Shown here: piece after piece, positions 48,129-56,430 of the stretch
Layout: every line of letters starts with the position of its first letter
How positions within the stretch are numbered: the first letter of the stretch is position 1
Assembly (NCBI RefSeq): GCF_021462405.1
Contig: NZ_JAKEDU010000004.1
Span: 1-64,000, forward strand
Length of the DNA: 64,000 nt
DNA from: Thermus tengchongensis
GTDB taxonomy: Bacteria; Deinococcota; Deinococci; Deinococcales; Thermaceae
Reading direction: 5' to 3'
Program-made: the position numbers and the translations under genes
Notes under the pieces: model-generated
Databases searched by the model: none
What the model was told of the DNA's origin: nothing
Seen by the model: only the letters and a program-made list of their open reading frames with translations

Positions 48129-48572
48129 TTAGTCGCGTATGGTTATTCCCACCACGAAGGCCACCGCCCCCACGTGGGTGTGGGCCAAGGCCGCCAGAAC
48201 CGGGCGGCTTCCCTCAAAGGCCTCCAGGAACCCCTTGAGGCTCCAAAGGCTCACCTCAGCGTCCTGGGCGTTCCATAGGAGGTGGTAGTAGGCGCCCACG
48301 ATCCCGGTGAGGACGCTCACCAGCATCCACAGGAGAAAGGGGTAGCGCACCCACTTGCCCCGGTGGAAGAACATGAGGAGGGTTAGGGGAAAGCCCACCA
48401 GGGAAACGAAGAAGGGGATCCTGCTCTGCCAGCTTTCCATCCAGTGGTCCAGCACCCAGTGCTCCATGCCGTAGAAGGCGAAGCCCACCAGGGCGATGAG
48501 GAGGAAGGTGGAGCGCAGGAACTCCAGCACCCTCTCCTCTTCCGTCTGGGCTTTGATGAGGGCCTCTACCAT
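48129..48572 (-). CDS. Small four-TM membrane protein, paralogue 1
   Basis: 147 residues, four predicted membrane segments. Shares with the next gene the motifs DHW-x-ESWQS-x-IPFFV, GAY-[YF]-HLLWN and GSRPVLAALA-x-TH-x-G, so the two are tandem duplicates. Three histidines (DHW, YHLLW, TH) are conserved between them and could ligate heme or contact quinone. I recognise no named family. Within the molybdoenzyme operon, 13 bp from its neighbour on each side. Confidence 0.75.
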   Translation of the reverse strand: MVEALIKAQTEEERVLEFLRSTFLLIALVGFAFYGMEHWVLDHWMESWQSRIPFFVSLVGFPLTLLMFFHRGKWVRYPFLLWMLVSVLTGIVGAYYHLLWNAQDAEVSLWSLKGFLEAFEGSRPVLAALAHTHVGAVAFVVGITIRD

Positions 48573-48584
48573 GCCTTACCTCCC

Positions 48585-49022
48585 TTACCTCGCCCGGTAT
48601 ATGGCGAGAAGCCCGGTCACCCCCATGTGGGTGAAGGCCAGAGCCGCCAGCACCGGCCTGCTCCCCGCCATGGCCTCCATGGCGGCCTCAAACTCCCAGT
48701 CCACCTCCCCTTCGAAGTTCCAAAGGAGGTGGAAGTAGGCTCCCAAGACCCCCGTCAGCACCGAGGCCCACATGGTGAGGATGAAAGCCCAGCGCACCCA
48801 AGGGGTCTTGCGGTCAAAGAGCACCCACAGGGTGAGGGCAAAGCCTGGCACCGCCACGAAGAAGGGGATCTTGCTCTGCCAGCTCTCCGCCCAGTGGTCC
48901 AGGAGGAGGAGCTCCAGGGGGTACATGACCCACCCCACCAGGCAGAGCAGAAGCATCACCAGCCGGATGAACTCCAGGGCCCACTGGACTTGGTTCTGTG
49001 CGTTTCGGAGTGCGGGTATCAC
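48585..49022 (-). CDS. Small four-TM membrane protein, paralogue 2
   Basis: 145 residues, four membrane segments, paralogous to the downstream gene over the whole length. GTG 49022 has AAGGAGG seven bases upstream. The pair takes the place that an NrfD/PsrC-type membrane anchor normally has in Ttr/Psr/Arr operons, as no such anchor is encoded here. Whether they bind quinone is inference. Confidence 0.75.
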   Translation of the reverse strand: MIPALRNAQNQVQWALEFIRLVMLLLCLVGWVMYPLELLLLDHWAESWQSKIPFFVAVPGFALTLWVLFDRKTPWVRWAFILTMWASVLTGVLGAYFHLLWNFEGEVDWEFEAAMEAMAGSRPVLAALAFTHMGVTGLLAIYRAR

Positions 49023-49073
49023 CGTTCGCCTCCTTACCCCTGCCTAAACCCTATCATAGGTATGCATGGGAAA

Positions 49074-49104
49074 GATGTCCCCCCGGAGGCCCCGGGGGGA
49101 CATC
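49074..49104 (-). terminator. Hairpin after the molybdoenzyme catalytic gene
   Basis: An 11-bp perfect stem (49074-49084 with 49094-49104; GATGTCCCCCC and its complement) directly after the catalytic-subunit stop, followed on the minus strand by TTTCCC. Probably a partial terminator or mRNA-stabilising hairpin between catalytic and membrane subunit genes. Confidence 0.65.
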
Positions 49105-49105
49105 C

Positions 49106-52100
49106 TTAGACAGGGAGCAGGTTCACCCGGGTTTCGTAGAAGACCACGCTTCCGCCCACCACGTCTGTCAGGGCCATGTCCTTCAAGTACGGGTCCAGGC
49201 GCATGGCGGCGTTGGCGTGAAGCCCCTGGCCCCGACGGGGGTCGCCCTTCAGCCTCTGGCCGTTTATCACCAGATCGCTGGCCCCATAGGCCCAATGCCC
49301 CCAGCCTAGGGCGAAGCTCACGCATCCGGGGCGCATGCCTTGGACCACTTTCACCTTACCCACCATGGGTTTCCGGCCGAAGGGCCCCAGATCCCACTCC
49401 CCTTTGGGGTTGGTGGCGGAGACCACCTTGACCCATTGGCCTTCTTTAAGCCCTAGGCGCTCGGCGTCCAAAGCGCTCACCAGGATTTCGTTTTCCGGCT
49501 TGATCGCCAGGAGCCAGTAGTTGCTCACCGTGCGGCTCTTGGTCTGCAGGATGCTTCGGTGGGTGAGGAGGGTAAGGCCGTAACCAGGGTCGCGGAGCGG
49601 GTTGCCCAAGACGTCCCGGTAGGGAAGGAAGTAGGCGGGCAGAGGCCAGTAGGGCTTCCCGGTCATGGGGTTCAAGGAGAGGGCTTGCTTCTCGAGGAAG
49701 AGATTGACCTGACGGGCGTAGCGGTTGGCCACCAGGTCGCCCTGGACATACGCTTTGGCAAACTCCTGGAAGCGGCCCCCGCGGTTCAGAAGGTAGACGG
49801 TGCGGCGGAAGAGGCTTTCATCGCCCACCGCTTCCCTCCAGCGTTGCTCCTCAAAAACGGAGGGAGGCAGGTGCCTCCGGGCTTGGCGGAACACGGCGAG
49901 TTCCCGCTCGTCCGCCTCAGGCAGGGCGTCCGAGCCGTCCGCCTTCTCCCCAAAAGCCAGGTTGGCGGCCAGCTTTAGGTAGAAGTGGTCGGGATGGGTG
50001 AAGGGCATGCCGTTGGCGAAGCCCCTAGGCCCGGCTCCAGGCAGACCCAGGTGTTCCGCCAAAGCCAAAAGGAAGCTTTCCAAGCAAATGGGCATTTTCT
50101 GGCCGAATACTTCCACCTCCTCGGGGATGGGGGGGATAGCGGGTTGCCGCACGGGCTGGACCTTCCAGATGATGGAGGGGTGGCTGCCGTGGAACTCCCA
50201 GCGTTCCAAGTAGGAAAGGTCGGGGATGAGGTAATCGGCGTAGAGGTAGCTGTCTCCCACCACGATGTCAAAGGCCACGATGAGGGGAATCTTGTCCGGG
50301 TCCAGCATGGCCCGGATTTGCTCCTGGCCTCCCGGCAGGGCGTAGGCGGGCGACCCCATGTAGTGGAAGAGGATCTTGATGGGATAAGGGTAGCCTTGGG
50401 CCGCCGAGGGTAGGATCTCCTGGTAGACGTCGGAGGCGTGGGGGTACCAAGGCCGCTTGGCAGGGAACCCTTCAAAGAGAGTGGTGTCCTCGTACTTGGT
50501 CTCGTGGCGAATGAGGCTGATGCCGAAAGGCGTCAGGGGTTTGGGGTGGAGCTTGCTTAGAGGGAAAGGGCCGCCCGCTCTGCCGCCGGTGATGTCGTAG
50601 GTGCTGGGTTGCACGGAACCGCCTTGGTGGTCCAGGTTGCCCAAGAGGGCGTTCACCGTGAACCATGCGAAGCAGTTGTAGAAGCCATTGGTGTGCTGGC
50701 TAGCGCCGCGGTGCACGTCCACCACGGCCTTCTTGCCATATTGGGCCATTTTTTCCGCCAGGAACCGGATGTCCTCCTCCTCCACGCCGGCAAAGGCGGC
50801 CCAGGTCCTCACCCGATGCCGGAACGCCTCCTCCTTAATGAGCTGGAGGGCGCTTTTTACCGGGATGCCCCCCAGGGTGGTGTTTACCCAGAGATCCCCA
50901 AAGACCGCCTGGACTTCGTCGTTGGGGTTGAAGGCCACGGGCTGGCCTAAGTGGAGCACCACGGGAGCGTCCAGCTCCACCTCCTTATCCCCCACCTTGG
51001 CCTTGGGTTTGGCAAGGCCAAGGTCACTGGCCCTGAGAAGCCTTTCCGGTTTGCCGTCTTTGAGCTTGACCAGCCAGGTGGCGTTGGTCCAACTGCTTTC
51101 CCCGATGGCCTTGGCGGCGGCCTTATTGGCGGCGGAGAGGAACTTGCTGTCTATTTTGCCCCACTCCATCAGGAGTCGGATCACCCCCATGGCGATGGCG
51201 GCGTCATGGCCAGGTTTGGGAGCGATCCAGCGGCTGGCACCCTTCACCGCCTTCTGCGCCCTGGGATCCACGATGGCGTACTCCAGCTCTCCCTTGCTGG
51301 CCCGCTCGGTGATCCAGCCCACGCGCAAGGGGGGGCCGTAGTTCCCCTCAAAGACGTTAGCCCCCACGAAGACCACGAAGCGGGCCTTGGAGAGGTCCGC
51401 CTGCCAGTAAAACTTGGCGCCGCCCGACCAGGAGAGCTTGCCCGAGGCGTCAAAGGTGGGTTGCTCGCTCATGGCCTTGCCGACGAAGTACATGGAGCCC
51501 TGGCAGACGGTGGTGTGGCCGTGGAGGTTGACGGTGCCGAAGCTTTGGCTGAAGAACCAGCGGATGAAATCCGAGCGGCCTGCTTTGAGGCGTCCCCAGG
51601 CAAAGACCACCTGGTTGTTCTTGGGGCCCAGGTCGGGATGATCGGGGTCGATGAGGGCGTGGAGGTGATCCTTGAAGTCTTCCTTGAACTTCTCCACCAG
51701 GACCTTTTTCTTTTGGCGGTCCTTCTCCGCCCAGATAGCCCTTACCGCCTGGGCCATGCGGGCCATGACCTCGGGGTCTTTCAGGGCCCAGAGCTCCTTC
51801 AGGCCGGGGTAGACCCGCTCGTCCCCCAGATGGGCGAAGAGCCTGCCTCCCTCGACGATTTCCTTCACCGCCTGATGGAAGGGGATCTCCTCCCACTTGC
51901 CGCTTCCCCTGGGCCCCGCCCGCTTCAGCACCCTGCGGATGCGGTAGGGGTCGTAAGCGGTTTGGATGCCCGCCTGGCCCTTGGGGCAAAGGGCCCCGTC
52001 CACCTTGGCCAGGGTGGTGACGTCGGTGTTCATGGGTAGGTGGGGGTGGAAGGTCCAGGGGGAGAGGGGGTTGCCGTCGATCTTGCTGGCCACCCCCTCG

Positions 52101-52291
52101 TAGAGCTTCACCTTGATGGGGCATCCGGTGTTGCACTGCAGACAGGAGGAGTAGATGGTGTTCTCGGGAAGCTGGACCTCGTACGTTTCCAAGCCTTGGG
52201 CGCTGGCTTCCTGAAGGGCGGTCCCCAGGGAGCCCAGCAGGGCGCCTGCACCGGAGAGTTTCAGCAGATTGCGCCGGGAAAGCTTTTCCAT
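49106..52291 (-). CDS. Molybdopterin oxidoreductase catalytic subunit, Ttr/Psr/Arr clade
   Basis: 1061 residues. Tat signal (LSRRNLLKLSGAGALLGSL), so exported folded. The [4Fe-4S] motif C-x2-C-x3-C is in SSCLQCNTGCPIKVKL with the fourth Cys in ALCPKGQAG. The Mo ligand should be the Cys of TVCQGSMYFVG, as in tetrathionate, polysulfide and arsenate reductases. Length is near that of TtrA and well above ArrA (~850) or PsrA (~760). Substrate cannot be told from sequence; tetrathionate or another sulfur, selenium or arsenic oxyanion is plausible. ATG 52291 is chosen over the codon two residues upstream. Confidence 0.88.
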   Translation of the reverse strand: MEKLSRRNLLKLSGAGALLGSLGTALQEASAQGLETYEVQLPENTIYSSCLQCNTGCPIKVKLYEGVASKIDGNPLSPWTFHPHLPMNTDVTTLAKVDGALCPKGQAGIQTAYDPYRIRRVLKRAGPRGSGKWEEIPFHQAVKEIVEGGRLFAHLGDERVYPGLKELWALKDPEVMARMAQAVRAIWAEKDRQKKKVLVEKFKEDFKDHLHALIDPDHPDLGPKNNQVVFAWGRLKAGRSDFIRWFFSQSFGTVNLHGHTTVCQGSMYFVGKAMSEQPTFDASGKLSWSGGAKFYWQADLSKARFVVFVGANVFEGNYGPPLRVGWITERASKGELEYAIVDPRAQKAVKGASRWIAPKPGHDAAIAMGVIRLLMEWGKIDSKFLSAANKAAAKAIGESSWTNATWLVKLKDGKPERLLRASDLGLAKPKAKVGDKEVELDAPVVLHLGQPVAFNPNDEVQAVFGDLWVNTTLGGIPVKSALQLIKEEAFRHRVRTWAAFAGVEEEDIRFLAEKMAQYGKKAVVDVHRGASQHTNGFYNCFAWFTVNALLGNLDHQGGSVQPSTYDITGGRAGGPFPLSKLHPKPLTPFGISLIRHETKYEDTTLFEGFPAKRPWYPHASDVYQEILPSAAQGYPYPIKILFHYMGSPAYALPGGQEQIRAMLDPDKIPLIVAFDIVVGDSYLYADYLIPDLSYLERWEFHGSHPSIIWKVQPVRQPAIPPIPEEVEVFGQKMPICLESFLLALAEHLGLPGAGPRGFANGMPFTHPDHFYLKLAANLAFGEKADGSDALPEADERELAVFRQARRHLPPSVFEEQRWREAVGDESLFRRTVYLLNRGGRFQEFAKAYVQGDLVANRYARQVNLFLEKQALSLNPMTGKPYWPLPAYFLPYRDVLGNPLRDPGYGLTLLTHRSILQTKSRTVSNYWLLAIKPENEILVSALDAERLGLKEGQWVKVVSATNPKGEWDLGPFGRKPMVGKVKVVQGMRPGCVSFALGWGHWAYGASDLVINGQRLKGDPRRGQGLHANAAMRLDPYLKDMALTDVVGGSVVFYETRVNLLPV

Positions 52292-52300
52292 AGCCACCTC

Positions 52301-53146
52301 CTAGACCAGGTAGTAGACACGGGGTTTGGTTCCCGCTTCTTCCTTGAGGCGCGTGGCGTTGGGCTGGCGGACGAGTTCGGAGACCAGGGAGGAGGGGTCC
52401 TCGAGGTCCCCGAAGTAGGTGGCCCGTCCGATGCAGGTGACCACGCACTGGGGCAAAAGCCCGCGTTCGATGCGGTGGAGGCAGAAGTGGCACTTGCGCA
52501 CCTTGTCGATGGGCCCGGCCTCGTCCTCGCGGCTCACCCTCTTGCCCCACTCGTAGACGGGGAGCTCCTCGTAAGGCATCCTGCCCATTCCAGGGGTGCC
52601 CTCCGTCCAATAGTCCCCCTCGTCCTTGTGACGGGCATTGTAGGGGCATGGGGGGATGCACTTCTCACAGCCCACGCACTTCTCGTAATCGATCTCCACG
52701 ATGCCGTCTTTGCGCTTCCACGTGGCGTCGTAAGGGCAGACGGGTACGCAGGGAGGGTTGTCGCACTGCATGCAGGGCTGGGGCACGAAGCGGTAGGTGA
52801 CGTGGGGAAAGGTGCCCACTTCCTCCTCGCTCACCGGCCGGTAGACCACACCGGGCGGCAGGCGGTTTTCCGCCATGCAGCTCACGGTGCAGGCATGGCA
52901 GCCCACGCATTTTCGCAGGTCGATGACCATGCCCCACCTGCGGTTCGGGTTCTTAAGCGCCCGCTCCAGGTCCTTTTGCAACCTCAAAAGAACGTCCTCC
53001 TCAGGGGCGGCGGAGGGCTGAGGCTGGGGCGCCCCTTGGGCCAGGCCCGGGGCCACCAAGGAGGCGAAAACCGCGCTGGCCATCTTGGCCAAGAAGTGCC
53101 GGCGAGCCTCTTTCGTTGCTTTGCCGGTGGGAGGTTCTGTAGACAT
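52301..53146 (-). CDS. Four-cluster ferredoxin-like electron-transfer subunit (TtrB/PsrB type)
   Basis: 281 residues. An N-terminal [18 protein letters not shown] segment looks like a Tat signal. Four [4Fe-4S] sets are visible: [35 protein letters not shown] and the later CHFC...CVVTC. It passes electrons to or from the molybdenum subunit encoded 9 bp downstream. Strong RBS (AAAGGAGGTGGG). First gene of the leftward operon and divergent from the sensory genes. Confidence 0.9.
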   Translation of the reverse strand: MSTEPPTGKATKEARRHFLAKMASAVFASLVAPGLAQGAPQPQPSAAPEEDVLLRLQKDLERALKNPNRRWGMVIDLRKCVGCHACTVSCMAENRLPPGVVYRPVSEEEVGTFPHVTYRFVPQPCMQCDNPPCVPVCPYDATWKRKDGIVEIDYEKCVGCEKCIPPCPYNARHKDEGDYWTEGTPGMGRMPYEELPVYEWGKRVSREDEAGPIDKVRKCHFCLHRIERGLLPQCVVTCIGRATYFGDLEDPSSLVSELVRQPNATRLKEEAGTKPRVYYLV

Positions 53147-53217
53147 CGCCCACCTCCTTTCCTCTCCAAGCTAGAGGGCATTCCTGGGCCCAGAAAGCCG
53201 TGGAGAAGAGGACACCT

Positions 53218-53246
53218 TGTCGGTAAGTCTGCCGACGGGTTAGGGA
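53218..53246 (+). promoter_or_regulatory. Promoter of sensory genes with inverted repeat
   Basis: TTGTCG (53218-53223), 17-bp spacer, TAGGGA (53241-53246). An inverted repeat GTCGG-N8-CCGAC (53219-53236) overlaps the -35 and is a candidate site for the NarL-type response regulator. The divergent Fe-S gene starts 72 bp away. Confidence 0.5.
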
Positions 53247-53270
53247 CATCCATACCCCTGAGCCCCTCTT

Positions 53271-54119
53271 ATGCTGGGGTGGGTGAGGCTTCTTGGCGCC
53301 TTCCTGTTCCTGCTTTGCGCCTGCCAACCCCTGCCTGAGGTGGGGGTGGAACCTCCTTACGCCCCTGTGGCCCATACCGCAGGGGTACGGGTGGTCGTGG
53401 CGGGGATGCGTTCTCCCGAGGGGGCCGAGCCCTACCGGGTCTTCCTCGGGGGGCTGGAAGAGCATCTGGGAGAGCGGGTAGAGGCCTTCGGGCGGCGCAC
53501 CTATGCCGAGGTCCTCGAGGTCCTGCGCCGAGGCGAGGCGGAGATGGGCTTTCTCTGCACCCTGGCGGCGGGTTTGGGGGTTGAGGAGGGCTTCTTGGAT
53601 GTGGTCTTGGCGGGGGAGACCCTGGTCCCGTACCAGAGCCTGATTGTGGTGGCGGAGGCCTCCCCCTACCGGGAGCTTGCCGAGTTGCGAGGGATGCCCT
53701 TCGCCTTTACCGACCCCCTTTCCAACACCGGCCACGCTTGGCCTAGGCTGTTGGCCCGTGGTCTTGGAGAGGACTTCTTCGCCCGGGCCTTTTTCACCTA
53801 CAGCCACGACCGGGCCCTAGAAGCGGTTCTTGGCGGGCTGGCGGAAGGGGCAGCGGTGGACCGGGTGGTCTACGAAAGCCTGGGGGTGCGGGGCTTGCGG
53901 GTGGTGGCCCAGGGTCCCGTGGACCCGCCGCCCCCGGTGGTGGTGCCGAGAGACCTGGACCCGAAGCTGAGGTCCCGGCTCGTGCGGGCTCTCTTGCGGC
54001 ATGGGGCCACGCCGCAGGGCCAGAAGGCCCTACGAGCCTTGGGCCTCAGGGGCTTCCGTCCGGCAGAGGAGGAGCCCTATCGGGCCGTGTTCCAGAGGGC
54101 TAGGGAGGTGTTGCCGTGA
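53271..54119 (+). CDS. PhnD-like substrate-binding lipoprotein (sensor component)
   Basis: 282 residues. Lipoprotein signal with lipobox LCAC near residue 18. The mature part is a type II periplasmic binding fold of the PhnD/TAXI kind (GEAEMGFLCTLAAG, PYQSLIVVAEASPYRELAELRGMPFAFTDPLSNTGHAWPR). The segment DPLSNTG is the usual anion-binding loop. A fused PhnD-like domain is the ligand sensor of the tetrathionate kinase TtrS; here it is a separate protein that overlaps the kinase gene by 4 bp (GTGA), so it probably binds the oxyanion and signals to the kinase. Confidence 0.85.
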   Translation: MLGWVRLLGAFLFLLCACQPLPEVGVEPPYAPVAHTAGVRVVVAGMRSPEGAEPYRVFLGGLEEHLGERVEAFGRRTYAEVLEVLRRGEAEMGFLCTLAAGLGVEEGFLDVVLAGETLVPYQSLIVVAEASPYRELAELRGMPFAFTDPLSNTGHAWPRLLARGLGEDFFARAFFTYSHDRALEAVLGGLAEGAAVDRVVYESLGVRGLRVVAQGPVDPPPPVVVPRDLDPKLRSRLVRALLRHGATPQGQKALRALGLRGFRPAEEEPYRAVFQRAREVLP

Positions 54120-55804
54120 GGCTCAGCTTACAGCTCCTCCTCACGGTGTGCTTCGCCGCCACGGCCACGGGAAGCGTCTTGATCCTGGGAGGCGGCGCTT
54201 TTCTCTTCGCCGAGGGCGAAAAGACCCTATGGCAGCAGGCGCGGGCGGGGGTCCAGGACCTGGCCACCCTTCTTACGGATGATCTCCTGCTGCGGGATCT
54301 CCTCGCCGTGCGCACCAAGCTGGGAAGCGCTTCGGCCCGCTATCCAGGCTTTGCCTTCGCTTACGTCCTGGACCCGGAGGGGCGGGTCTTGGCCCACACC
54401 TTTCCCGAGGGGGTCCCGGAGGCGCTTTTGGGCCTTCCGGGGGAGAGGAGCTTTCGCCTGGAAGGCAAGGTGGTCTACCAGGCCGAGGCTGGGATTTATG
54501 GTGGCCGGGCAGGGACCGTCCGCCTCGCCCTTTACCAGGCACCCCTTTGGGAAGAGGTAGGCAAGGTGGTGCGCACGGGGCTCTTCGGCCTCCTTTGGGC
54601 CGTGGGTCTGGGGGTGGGGCTTGGCTACCTCCTCCTTACCCAGGCTTTGGAGCCCTTGGCTCGGATGGCGGAGGGAGCCGCTCTTCTGGGGCGAGGGGAA
54701 AGGGTGCGCTTCCCGGAGCCCAAGAGCGAGCTGGGGGATTTGGGGCGGGCGCTGAACCGCATGGAGGAAGAGGTGGAAAGGCGGCAGAGGCAGCTTTCCC
54801 TACTCAACCGGGTCCTTGCGGAAAGCCACGCTCTGAGGGTGGAGGAGCTGGCCGAGCGGGTGCTCTCCCTTTTGGTGAGGGAGTTGGCCTTCGTTTGCGG
54901 GCATCTCTGGGTGGAGGGACGGGTCCTCCGCTGCCGCACCTGCCAAGCCCTGTGCCCGCTGGATGAGGTCCAGGGGCTGGCGGAAGAAGCCTTGCGCCTG
55001 GGCCAGGTTCTTTGGCGGGGGCAGAGCGTGGTTGTGCCCGTCCCTCCCCGAGGGGCGTTGGTGCTGTACGGACTGCCTTCGGGGGAGGAGGCCTGGATCC
55101 GTGAGCTCCTTACCGCGCTTTCCGGCCCTCTCTCCACCGCTTTGGAAAACGCCAGGCTCTACGGCCTTCTGCAGGAGAAGGAGGCGCAGAGGGCTGAGCT
55201 TCTAAGGGCCTGGCTAAAGGCGCAAGAGGAGGAGCGGGGGCGCATCGCCCGCGAGCTGCACGACGAGGTGGGCCAGGCCCTCACGGGTCTCATCCTGGGG
55301 CTGGAGGGGCTCCCTGGAGAGAAGGCTGTAGCCTTGAAGGAGCTGGCCCGCTACACCCTCGCCGAGGTGCGGCGGCTGGCCCTGGACCTTCGGCCCAGCG
55401 TTTTGGACCACTTGGGCCTCGAGGCCGCCCTGCGCCGCTACGTGCGGGAGTTCTCCGACCGCACGGGGATCGAGGTGGACCTCTCCTTTCACCTTTCCCG
55501 GCCCCTTTCCCCGGAGTTGGAAACGGTCATCTACCGGGTGGTGCAGGAGGCCCTTACCAACGTAGCCCGCCACTCGGGGAGCCCGAAGGCGGCAGTGGGC
55601 GTCTTGGAGGTGGAAGGGGAGGTGCGGGTCTTTGTGGAGGACGAGGGCCGGGGTTTTGACCTGCGGAAGGTGGGCCTGGGCCACCAGGGGCTTGTGGGGA
55701 TGCGGGAGCGGGTGGAGCTGGTGGGAGGGAGGCTTCTCCTGGAAAGCGCCCCTGGGGAGGGAACTCGGGTGCAGGTGAGGCTTCCTCTGGAGGTGGCGGC
55801 GTGA
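54116..55804 (+). CDS. NarL-family sensor histidine kinase with Cys-rich GAF domain
   Basis: 562 residues. TM1 (about 7-30), a small periplasmic Cache-like domain (35-150), TM2 (153-175), HAMP (176-230), a GAF-like domain (235-345), then HisKA_3 with phosphorylatable His382 in IARELHDEVGQALTG and an HATPase with EALTNVARHSGS and DEGRGFD, GLVGMRERV. In the GAF region Cys261, 273, 276 and 280 (C-x11-C-x2-C-x3-C) form a plausible metal or Fe-S/redox site. GTG 54116 overlaps the lipoprotein stop; GTG 55801 of the response regulator overlaps its own. Confidence 0.9.
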   Translation: MRLSLQLLLTVCFAATATGSVLILGGGAFLFAEGEKTLWQQARAGVQDLATLLTDDLLLRDLLAVRTKLGSASARYPGFAFAYVLDPEGRVLAHTFPEGVPEALLGLPGERSFRLEGKVVYQAEAGIYGGRAGTVRLALYQAPLWEEVGKVVRTGLFGLLWAVGLGVGLGYLLLTQALEPLARMAEGAALLGRGERVRFPEPKSELGDLGRALNRMEEEVERRQRQLSLLNRVLAESHALRVEELAERVLSLLVRELAFVCGHLWVEGRVLRCRTCQALCPLDEVQGLAEEALRLGQVLWRGQSVVVPVPPRGALVLYGLPSGEEAWIRELLTALSGPLSTALENARLYGLLQEKEAQRAELLRAWLKAQEEERGRIARELHDEVGQALTGLILGLEGLPGEKAVALKELARYTLAEVRRLALDLRPSVLDHLGLEAALRRYVREFSDRTGIEVDLSFHLSRPLSPELETVIYRVVQEALTNVARHSGSPKAAVGVLEVEGEVRVFVEDEGRGFDLRKVGLGHQGLVGMRERVELVGGRLLLESAPGEGTRVQVRLPLEVAA

Positions 55805-56430
55805 TCCGGGTGGTGCTGGTGGAGGACCACGTGCTGGTGCGCTCGGGGATCCGCCACCTCCTCGAGGCCCGGGGCCCTGTCCAGGTGGTGGGAGAGGCGG
55901 GCAGCGTAGCAGAGGCCCTTGCCCTCCTGGAGAGGGTGGAGGCCGACGTGGCCATCCTGGATGTGTCCCTTCCCGACGGCACGGGGATTGAGCTTTGCCG
56001 GGCGCTGAAGGAACGCCAACCCCGTCTTCGCCTGCTGGCCCTTTCCATGCACGAGGACCTGGAGTACGTGAAGGGTTTTCTGCAAGCGGGGGGCCAGGGC
56101 TACGTGAGCAAGGCCGCGGTAGACCACGAGCTCCTGGACGCGGTCTTGGCCGTGGCTCGGGGGGAGCGGTACCTGAACCCTTCCTTGGCCATGCGCTTGG
56201 CCATGGAAATGGTGCGGGAAGAGGCGAAGGAGGCGGCCCTCTCCCCTAGGGAGGAGGAGGTGCTCCGGCTCTTGGCCCAAGGGCTTTCCCACAAGGAGGT
56301 GGCGGAGCGCCTAGCCATTTCGGAGAAAACCGTGGCCACTTACAGGGAACGGGGGATGGAGAAGCTGGGGCTCAGGACCCGGAGCGATCTCTTGCGTTAC
56401 GCGGCGCGGCGAGGGTGGTTGAAGGGTTGA
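55801..56430 (+). CDS. NarL/FixJ-family response regulator
   Basis: 209 residues. Receiver domain with phospho-acceptor Asp54 ([11 protein letters not shown]) and acidic pocket VEDH, then a LuxR-type helix-turn-helix ([43 protein letters not shown] by its parts). Cognate of the kinase before it. Likely regulates the divergent molybdoenzyme operon. The 3' end overlaps the convergent uvsE remnant by 59 bp. Confidence 0.93.
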   Translation: MIRVVLVEDHVLVRSGIRHLLEARGPVQVVGEAGSVAEALALLERVEADVAILDVSLPDGTGIELCRALKERQPRLRLLALSMHEDLEYVKGFLQAGGQGYVSKAAVDHELLDAVLAVARGERYLNPSLAMRLAMEMVREEAKEAALSPREEEVLRLLAQGLSHKEVAERLAISEKTVATYRERGMEKLGLRTRSDLLRYAARRGWLKG

